DNA from: Stramenopiles sp. TOSAG23-6
Taxonomy: Eukaryota > Sar
Direction of reading: 5' to 3'
Length of the DNA stretch: 64,000 nt
Assembly: GCA_900128565.1 (NCBI GenBank)
Contig: LT635910.1
Span: forward strand, 28,455 to 92,454
The notes under the pieces are model-generated. The model saw nothing but the letters and a program-made list of their open reading frames with translations, was not told the origin of the DNA and made no database searches. Each line of letters begins with the position of its first letter. The first letter of the stretch is position 1. Shown piece by piece: positions 1 to 8,055 of the stretch. Made by a program: the position numbers and the translations under genes.

Positions 1-3000
1 TAGTAGATAGAATAAGTCGAGCAGCTTGAGTTGGCACAGAAATATCTTCAAGCAAGTTTGTGACCCATAAAGATAAATCATTAATTATCTCTGGATTATT
101 CAACATGTTTAAGACACATAATGGAAATGCGACAGATGCAAAATCTGCTTTGAGTCGCGACAAACCTGCCGCAGCTTTTAAAAATGGATCCATAACAAAA
201 TGACTTGATTTCGCTAAATAAGTTACTCTACATATCCATGTTTCATAAGACTCTCCACTTTGAATAGTCCACGAATGCTGCAACATTCGATAATAACTTT
301 TATATTCGTGTTTGTTTTCAGTATTTTTTAAATTTCCTGTGTCACAAGTAAACTGATTCTTATCATGTTTAAAATGAATAAAAGGGAGTAAATGTTGTTT
401 TGTTAAATCATCTAAAAAATTCATGGCGATTTTCCCACTGTCCGTAGAAAGCATACCACCGATAGCATACGCTGCTGTGCTAATTACATTTGGATCTGGA
501 TCGACTAAACAGGCCTCAGCACTACGAAGTAATTCAGCTTTTGCTTGAATTAATAAATATTCTTCTCCTAAAGTCTTAATAGTATTACTATTCTTTTCAT
601 TTTTGTTTGATGAAAAATTATTGATAGTAGTACAACCTACCAAAGAGATAATACTTGGATTTACTGTACCAATACATCCTAAACAGCGTGCTGCTAATGA
701 TTGCAAAATATATGACTGATCAGGGGAAGTAAATGAAAGTAAAGCGCGTACAAGGGTATCCATATCAGAAGATATATTATTCTGTGATTTTTGCGATTTT
801 TGAGCTTTCTGTGATAATAAATAAACTAAAGCAGCTGAATGATTTTCTAAAGTAGATAATAAAGTTTGTAAAGGAAAAATCGCATTTGACCCGTGAAACG
901 ATTTTGAATGATCCAAAAACGTTCGCAAAGTTCTTTGAAGAGTTTCAACTTGACATAATTTTGTATTTGATGAATTATTTAGTGTAGACTGAGAGACCTT
1001 CTCATGAATAACAATAGAATTAACGCTTTTACTAGACGATGATGATTCTTTAGTGTAGTCTTCATTAGCACTTTTACTAGACGATGATGATTCATTACTA
1101 TGTTCTTCATTCATTTTTACTATGTACCGTAAATCATCTACTAAAGACTTAATTTTATCCATATCAGTAGAATGTAATACCACATCCACATTTGTTGTTT
1201 TCTTTTTATTACTTGTATCAATAGTATTTAATTCGAAACAAATACTAAATGCGGCAATGAGCTCAGGAAATCGCATTAAAAAGAAATCAATACGTTTTAG
1301 TAATAATAGATGTTTTCTACTCAAGGATGAATTGTTTTTGTTTTTACTGTAGCTATCTTTCAAATCATTGATTCCAGAACGGTCTAATAAGAGTTGTACT
1401 ATAGTACAGCACACAAGACAATGACGTTGTTTGTACGTACGTAGAATATGTAGTATAATATGTACAATCATACGAATTGTCGCAGGCTCTACGGAGATAC
1501 TTCCAAGTAAATCGATACAAAGTTCAAATGATTGTAGTAATCGATTAAGAATATAAACATTATCACATTCATGAATGTTTTTGTTCATCAGTAAAAGAAC
1601 TTTCTCAGTATTTGCACGTTTTAATAAATCTTCTGGGGTTTGTTTAGATTTATGTCTACTAGCAAAGTGAACAATTGCTTTCCGGACACTTTTGATATTT
1701 ACTAACGCAAGCGTACCTGATTTTTCTAATGCAGCGACAGAAAATAATCTATTGATTAACCCCAATGTTTGTTTTGGAGTACACAAGCCATTCATCATTT
1801 TAGATACTGAACCGTATATATTGACTAACCATTTCTCTGCTTGTGTCGCCAATTTATGATCTGTTGGAAGTTTGGTGAAATAAAGAGGTAGAAATGAACC
1901 GACTATATCACCTAAATTTGCATCAATAAATTGGCAAATTGCAGATTTCAGTATATTTGAATCACTTTGAATAGAAATATTTTTCATATTAATTGATCCT
2001 TGTAAATGCATTGCACTTACTAAAAGTTTTATACGCTCCGCGTTTGAATTTCGTACAATTAAAACTGATAATACTACAGGTAATGCTCCACAATGCTCTG
2101 ATAAAAAATTGTTCCAACTACTCGTTCCCATTAATGATATTGGGAACGATTCTATAGATGCATACTCTTCAATCCAACGAAATAAAATATATTCGAGATA
2201 TTCTTGTAGATATTCCTGAGTATTTTGAAATCCCAAAGAAGTAGCAACACGTGAGAGGATACATGAAGTACTACACTCAATTTCTGGAATACAATAAAAT
2301 GTACACAACTTATATAACGAATCTCGTCGGTGTTCAAGTACTTTACTTCTTTTAGCGACTTCACCAAGTGTTAATAACCCGGTAATACATTTATTGTTTT
2401 GATTCATATCGTCATTAGATGACTCATCTTTCTTAGTTTTGATTCTTGGCATTATACATTCAATGGATTGATCTTTTACTAACACAGAAAACGACTCAAC
2501 TTCAGTTAATAAAGGTATTACGCTAGATGCAACATGACGCACGGAATATTCATTATCTTGCAATAATTTACACGAAATGACTAAAAGCAATTCACCAAAC
2601 TCACCAGGGGCAATATAAAACCAAGGTATAAGTGTAATTAACCACAATCGACGAACTATCGAGTTACGCCAACTTTTTTTATCTTTACCCACAAATTTTA
2701 ATAAAGCTTCCACATTAGCTAAAATATTATAATTATTTTGATCACTGGATGAAGTAACAAAAGAAATAGTAGTCGTATTTGAGGAATATAACATCATACC
2801 AATATGATATAGTAAACAAAGCAAACGAGACTGGATTTCTGGATGGCCATGATATTCAGACATAACTAAACGAAATATTTCTAAAATGTCATTTAATCCA
2901 AATCTACGTAGATTTTTTTTAGTACAATGATAATGAATGATTAAATCACATGCACAACCAATACAAGTCAATGCTATCACTGGGTTTGCAATGAGTTTGG

Positions 3001-6000
3001 GATTTTTTAATATTTGGCGTATTTGTTGTATTACATTTTTCACTTTTAAAATTTTTAAATCTTGAATATTTTTTGATTTACTTTTACTTGATTGAGTTTC
3101 TTCATCTGACGAATAAATACATGTCATTATTGTGTTACATTGCAGCATCAAACAAGTACACATACAAAGTTCAATAATATTATTTGACCCATTGATGACT
3201 TGAAGCATGTTTGTTCCCGAATGAGTGACTTGACTACAATACACAACCGAACAAGACGCTAGAAGGTCTAATGAAAATAATTCATCTACCTTTAACATTC
3301 TTTTTGTTCTATTATTATATTCATTTTCAACTCTATTTTTTCCATTATAATTTTCTGTATCAATATCATCCTCATCACTATCGAAGCCACCGCTGCAACT
3401 TCTTTTTCCAGATAAATTCATTTCAAAAGACTGATATGATGTAGATTGTGTTTGTTGCATTGTTTTCATACACAAATCTATATGCTGTGTTAACCATTTT
3501 AATATACAGTTTACATAATCTTTATTCTTGTACACTAGACTACTGCTACATTTTTCAGTATCCAAAGAATTTGAATTATGATCAACATCGTTATTGACAA
3601 ACATTCTAGACGATAAATATATTATGGTAGAAGGATCCATAGTGAATGATTCATCATACTTTGTTACATTTTGATTATTTGATGTATCACAAAATTTTCC
3701 CAAACAAATGGTCATAAAACGTTTTACTCTAGCAATCAATTTGAGAGTATTTTTCAATGCCGTTTCACATTGAGAACGTTTTAACGAATTGACCAATGCA
3801 TTTAAAACCTTTTTCATTGCACTTGTTGAAGAAACAACAAAAGCTGTAATTCGACAAAATGTTTTCATACTAAACTTCTTACCTAAATCCTTTTTTACAT
3901 TATTCTTATCAATGTCCATTGATTCTTTCTTATCTGTTGAAGAGTTTTCTACATATTCCTCATAATATTGTTGAAGTTCTATAAATGATGCATTTACAGT
4001 ATCAATAACCATTGATACAAGCACACGTTGTTGTTCTATTGTAACTAAATTCATACTTACAAACGTTGGAACATTTGGACAATTACCTAAAGGATCAGCA
4101 TTTGGCAAATTCGAAATTGAATCTGTACCTAATTTCGTACCTAACGAATTTCTAATTTGTTGAGAGTCATCTACTGTAGTGTCATATTCAAACATATGAT
4201 ATAATGGATTAGTACTAAATAACACGTTCTCAGCATTTGAAATCCACTTTTTCATGCATACATCAACAGTTTTAATTTCGGGGAGATTTTCATAGTAATT
4301 TGAATTGTTCAATTCTGTTAATGATTTTTGAACTTTTGTAGATGGAATGATGAAATAACCTTTCAAACCACCTACTCGAAAGGCATCTAATGTGCATTTA
4401 TTCCATACATCACTATATAGTGATTTTGATATGAGTTTTTCTATATTTGTATTTTCAGTATTTCTTTTTTTTTGAGTATTTTGGTTACAACTGGGACATA
4501 CTAATGAAATTATATCAGCTATAAAGAATTGTAATCTCTCATGCACTTCAACATCAGATTGAATACACTCTTTAATACTAAGATGTGTATCAAAAGTAGT
4601 TATCATTTGGTTTTTTATCACTGTATTAAACCACTGTAAAATCTCATATAAAATACATTCTCTTTGTGAATTCGGATTAGAATTTTTACGATTGTGAGTT
4701 GATCCAATTGTTATACTAGTATTTCCCATACCATATAATTCAGCAACATTTAGAAAAGCAGAGGTTATCCCAGTAAATAAAAAACTTTTACTATATCGTG
4801 TTCTTTGCGTAATTCCAGAATTACCAGAATTTAATAGTAATATATTCCAAATATTATTCTGAGTTCTAGATATAAAATGATTTGAAAATATACTATTATT
4901 TAAATGTAAAAGTTCACATATGATTTTCACACATAATGAAATGATGCCTGTTGCATTAGAAGTCTTTGATATCTGAAGTTTTCCTATACATGAACAATAT
5001 ATTTGTTGCCAAGAATTAATGATTGAACACATCACTTTTTTTTTTGTACGTTTTTTTCCACAAAAGGATGAATTACTTGTGTTATTTATATCAAATGTAA
5101 TATTTTGTTTTAGTTTTACTTGACATAAGGCATAGATACAACGAAGTATCCAAAATGTTTCCATTGCAGTTGACTTTTCAGTATCTATCGCAACAAAACG
5201 AGAACAGAGAATGGTGATAACATTTTCATATCTTTTTGTAAAAATATTTGAAAACATTTCAGGAAAACGAGAAATAAAGTATGTAAGTATTCTTAATGTT
5301 GTTATACAATCAATATTACTCGTGGTTGCATCATGTACAGTATCAAATTGTAATGTATGTATCAGTTTTTCCAGAGGAGATATTTTTAGTATTGTCTTCA
5401 TTTTTTTTTTGTTTTCTTGACTCTCTTCAACAGAATATGATCTTTTTCTTTTATTTGAAATTGAATCTGTAACAAATCCAGACGTTTCCGTACCAAACGA
5501 AGTTCGAATTTGCTGAAAACCACCTTCAGTGTTTATGTTCTCTACATTTTCAATATTACTTTCTATACGTATTTCTCTTTGGTTTATATTTTCCAAAAAC
5601 AAATGATGACAATGATATATTAATTCACTAGCTAACATTATTATAATACTTTCATTGCGTGGTAAATTATAAATTCGAGTACCTATTGATAATGACTTTG
5701 ATCGGAGAGAACGTTTCATTGTAATACCTAAAATATCTCCATTACATTTGACATTCTGGATTTGCTTACCCAATACAATATGTTCATATAAACGTATTAA
5801 TAATGAACTTCTTATATTTTTGTTATTTTTGTTGATATGAATTATTGGATCGTTCCAATGCAATCCACCACAAGTAGCAGGAGCCTTTGAAATACAAACT
5901 TGTATTCTTGAATTACGTAAATGAAGTAAAAATAACATAGTAATACATTGTTTACTCCCACTGTGCTTTGGTAAATTAGGCCAAACCCGGAGACAAAAAT

Positions 6001-6835
6001 TGAGAATACCATAGGAATATCTTCGATATGATTGAATAGATTCAATAGGGAATCGCTGAAGTACGATACAAATACAATTTATAACTTCTGTGACAGTTGC
6101 ATTATCATTATGATTACGATTATTAAGCCACGAAGTAACTGTAGCTAAGACAATTGGTAAATATTTTACAACTACTTTAGAATTTAGAAAATTGCTCAGT
6201 AGTAAACAGACAATACGAAAATGTTTCACATCGGAAGAACAAAAGTGCTTATCCCGGATAAAGCTAAGAAAAGAATGCATCAAATTTCGAAATACACGAG
6301 GAGATAATTTACCACAATATTGACATTGTAGTAAAAGTACACGTAGTATATTGCATGTACTATTATGTAGCTTCATATTAGTCTCTTCCGCATGCAAAAT
6401 GCGTTCACAATTTTCAAAAATTTCACCAACAACTGAAAGTAAAGCAGAACCAGGGAGAAAATCTTCAGCTTTTCGAATAACTTCACCAAGTAAATCTTGA
6501 TCATACTGGCCGCCACGTGAGCTCACAGGTTTCTTTCGGCCTTTTGACTCAGCAACTAAATAGTCTAAAATATCTCCGACGAGATCGGCCCACGAAACTC
6601 GAATAGACTCTCCTGTCCTTGAATTTTCATTATCAATCAAACGATTAGCCTCTTTTTGTTTGACTGAATTACGGTTTAGTAAATTCACATACCGTCCATT
6701 ATTTGCACGAATATAAGAAAATATAAGTTTTTTTCCCTCTTTGCGATCAGTTGCTTTCGACGACACAAGCTTAATAATAGCAGAATTAAGAGCGTTCAGT
6801 AGTCGATTATTCTCGCGGCGCAAAGCATCCCCCAT
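1..6835 (-). CDS. ATM: ATM-type PI3K-like kinase, N-terminal part (runs off left edge)
   Basis: An uninterrupted minus-strand frame runs from the ATG at 6835 to the window edge, giving about 2,278 residues without a stop or obvious intron. It is alpha-helical, HEAT-like solenoid throughout. Residues about 15-40 (LVSSKATDRKEGKKLIFSYI) fit the TAN motif region at the N-terminus of ATM/Tel1. The stretch read from about 2110-2230 (residues roughly 1540-1580: EYLEYILFRWIEEY followed by SFPISLMG) matches the human ATM segment around HLDYLVLEWL...NLSSFPFILL. ATM is the DNA double-strand-break checkpoint kinase; its FAT, kinase and FATC domains should lie beyond position 1. Ser/Asn-rich low-complexity inserts occur near 1000-1110 and 3300-3420. 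It is divergent from the small gene at 7312. Family assignment is by eye on the solenoid, not on the catalytic domain. Confidence 0.82.
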   Translation of the reverse strand, partial: MGDALRRENNRLLNALNSAIIKLVSSKATDRKEGKKLIFSYIRANNGRYVNLLNRNSVKQKEANRLIDNENSRTGESIRVSWADLVGDILDYLVAESKGRKKPVSSRGGQYDQDLLGEVIRKAEDFLPGSALLSVVGEIFENCERILHAEETNMKLHNSTCNILRVLLLQCQYCGKLSPRVFRNLMHSFLSFIRDKHFCSSDVKHFRIVCLLLSNFLNSKVVVKYLPIVLATVTSWLNNRNHNDNATVTEVINCICIVLQRFPIESIQSYRRYSYGILNFCLRVWPNLPKHSGSKQCITMLFLLHLRNSRIQVCISKAPATCGGLHWNDPIIHINKNNKNIRSSLLIRLYEHIVLGKQIQNVKCNGDILGITMKRSLRSKSLSIGTRIYNLPRNESIIIMLASELIYHCHHLFLENINQREIRIESNIENVENINTEGGFQQIRTSFGTETSGFVTDSISNKRKRSYSVEESQENKKKMKTILKISPLEKLIHTLQFDTVHDATTSNIDCITTLRILTYFISRFPEMFSNIFTKRYENVITILCSRFVAIDTEKSTAMETFWILRCIYALCQVKLKQNITFDINNTSNSSFCGKKRTKKKVMCSIINSWQQIYCSCIGKLQISKTSNATGIISLCVKIICELLHLNNSIFSNHFISRTQNNIWNILLLNSGNSGITQRTRYSKSFLFTGITSAFLNVAELYGMGNTSITIGSTHNRKNSNPNSQRECILYEILQWFNTVIKNQMITTFDTHLSIKECIQSDVEVHERLQFFIADIISLVCPSCNQNTQKKRNTENTNIEKLISKSLYSDVWNKCTLDAFRVGGLKGYFIIPSTKVQKSLTELNNSNYYENLPEIKTVDVCMKKWISNAENVLFSTNPLYHMFEYDTTVDDSQQIRNSLGTKLGTDSISNLPNADPLGNCPNVPTFVSMNLVTIEQQRVLVSMVIDTVNASFIELQQYYEEYVENSSTDKKESMDIDKNNVKKDLGKKFSMKTFCRITAFVVSSTSAMKKVLNALVNSLKRSQCETALKNTLKLIARVKRFMTICLGKFCDTSNNQNVTKYDESFTMDPSTIIYLSSRMFVNNDVDHNSNSLDTEKCSSSLVYKNKDYVNCILKWLTQHIDLCMKTMQQTQSTSYQSFEMNLSGKRSCSGGFDSDEDDIDTENYNGKNRVENEYNNRTKRMLKVDELFSLDLLASCSVVYCSQVTHSGTNMLQVINGSNNIIELCMCTCLMLQCNTIMTCIYSSDEETQSSKSKSKNIQDLKILKVKNVIQQIRQILKNPKLIANPVIALTCIGCACDLIIHYHCTKKNLRRFGLNDILEIFRLVMSEYHGHPEIQSRLLCLLYHIGMMLYSSNTTTISFVTSSSDQNNYNILANVEALLKFVGKDKKSWRNSIVRRLWLITLIPWFYIAPGEFGELLLVISCKLLQDNEYSVRHVASSVIPLLTEVESFSVLVKDQSIECIMPRIKTKKDESSNDDMNQNNKCITGLLTLGEVAKRSKVLEHRRDSLYKLCTFYCIPEIECSTSCILSRVATSLGFQNTQEYLQEYLEYILFRWIEEYASIESFPISLMGTSSWNNFLSEHCGALPVVLSVLIVRNSNAERIKLLVSAMHLQGSINMKNISIQSDSNILKSAICQFIDANLGDIVGSFLPLYFTKLPTDHKLATQAEKWLVNIYGSVSKMMNGLCTPKQTLGLINRLFSVAALEKSGTLALVNIKSVRKAIVHFASRHKSKQTPEDLLKRANTEKVLLLMNKNIHECDNVYILNRLLQSFELCIDLLGSISVEPATIRMIVHIILHILRTYKQRHCLVCCTIVQLLLDRSGINDLKDSYSKNKNNSSLSRKHLLLLKRIDFFLMRFPELIAAFSICFELNTIDTSNKKKTTNVDVVLHSTDMDKIKSLVDDLRYIVKMNEEHSNESSSSSKSANEDYTKESSSSSKSVNSIVIHEKVSQSTLNNSSNTKLCQVETLQRTLRTFLDHSKSFHGSNAIFPLQTLLSTLENHSAALVYLLSQKAQKSQKSQNNISSDMDTLVRALLSFTSPDQSYILQSLAARCLGCIGTVNPSIISLVGCTTINNFSSNKNEKNSNTIKTLGEEYLLIQAKAELLRSAEACLVDPDPNVISTAAYAIGGMLSTDSGKIAMNFLDDLTKQHLLPFIHFKHDKNQFTCDTGNLKNTENKHEYKSYYRMLQHSWTIQSGESYETWICRVTYLAKSSHFVMDPFLKAAAGLSRLKADFASVAFPLCVLNMLNNPEIINDLSLWVTNLLEDISVPTQAARLILST

Positions 6836-7311
6836 TGTACCGAGTGAACAAAAGCACTCGCAAAAATAAACTTGTTATTGTATCAATAATACAACATGAG
6901 TAAATTGAATATGGTTGGTTGGCTTGGGGTGGCAAGAGTGTTAATAATATCAGAAAACTTGGCCGAACTCTCGCTTCTCCTCGCTTCGTTCATCAAAATG
7001 ACCGAGCTGGGTTGAAAAAAAATCGAAATTATTTCGATTTCGTGTTTCAAAAATTATTTCTTTTTTTTGAAATCAAAAAAATCATCGTCATCGACTCATC
7101 ATCGTGTGCCTCTATTTTTTACTCTTCATATTATATAATCTTCCTGCACATTGAAATTTCACCATTGCAGAATTACACCTCTTAGATATTTGCCATCTGC
7201 ATCGGATTATATAATTAAGTCCAAATATTACTTTGGATACTGGCCGGCTCAATCATATTTGGAGAAGAGTTTCTGTGAGAGGTACGAATCTAGTGTTCAC
7301 TAAGTTCTCTA
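6836..7311. other. Divergent intergenic region
   Basis: This spacer between ATM and the 72-residue gene holds A/T runs and short palindromic AAATCGAAATTATTTCGATTT-like sequence near 7020-7045. An 88-codon plus-strand frame at 6919-7185 turns into low-complexity Phe/Ile sequence and is not supported as a gene. Confidence 0.5.
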
Positions 7312-7530
7312 ATGTCTGGACTAGTCAAAAATAGTTCAAACCTAGCCGCTACACCATCAAGTGTTATGAATGAAATTTCACACTTTACTCGATGGGCAGA
7401 ATCGGGGAAAGAATCAAAAGAGATTTACCAGCGAACAAAACAAGACTTATCTGTAGAAATCCTCGATGACCTCCGGAAAGAAATTGCTGAACTTGCAAAG
7501 GACCACTGGATGTTTGTTGAAGGTTCATAG
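7312..7530 (+). CDS. Small conserved-looking protein, 72 aa, unknown
   Basis: A 72-residue single-exon frame with unbiased composition, predicted mostly helical. The C-terminal half is charged and amphipathic (DDLRKEIAELAKDHWMFVEG), like a short coiled-coil subunit of a larger complex. There is no signal peptide or membrane segment. The ATG at 7312 is the first in the frame and lies about 476 bp from the divergent ATM start, so the two may share a promoter. I do not recognise the family. The case for reality rests on balanced codon use, a Trp-containing C-terminus and position in an otherwise gene-less gap. Confidence 0.5.
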   Translation: MSGLVKNSSNLAATPSSVMNEISHFTRWAESGKESKEIYQRTKQDLSVEILDDLRKEIAELAKDHWMFVEGS

Positions 7531-8055
7531 TAGTAGAAATATGATAGAAACCTTTAGAATATATGTAGTTATATAATTGATTTATGAGGATTCTGCGGAA
7601 TTATGAAGATTAAATTTTTATTCTTTATATTTTTCTTTTTAGCTAAAAGCAGCTATATCATTCGTAACATTTGAAAGAGTTTTAGAATATTTTTTTAAAT
7701 AACAAATGCAATGCCACACAATTATTTAAATTATACAAACAAGACTATCAGACAATGATATTTACATGATATAGATTGAATTTTCATAAACGTTTTGCTT
7801 CATGTCTCTTCTTTCCTGTGTAATATTGTGTAAGTACACGAAATAAATATTTTTTCATTTTAACGGACGTTCTTCAACCGTTACTTATTATACAGCTAGT
7901 AGATAAGGTACCCGTTTGAAAGCACTTTTATACTGAACAATAAAATACGGATAATGTTGGTGCGTAATAGTGATTCTCGCTAAGCCTAGTTGCATCTATG
8001 CTATATATCCTCCGCATTTAATTGATAAAACATCTGCTAGAGTATTAGACATAAA
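7531..8055. other. Intergenic region
   Basis: AT-rich spacer between two plus-strand genes. It should contain the 3' end of the 72-aa gene and the promoter of the EF-hand gene. I see no coding frame or clear repeat. Confidence 0.5.

Noticed and set aside
6919-7185. 88-codon plus-strand ORF
   Set aside because: After about 30 residues it becomes low-complexity Phe/Ile/Ser sequence; no recognisable motif.
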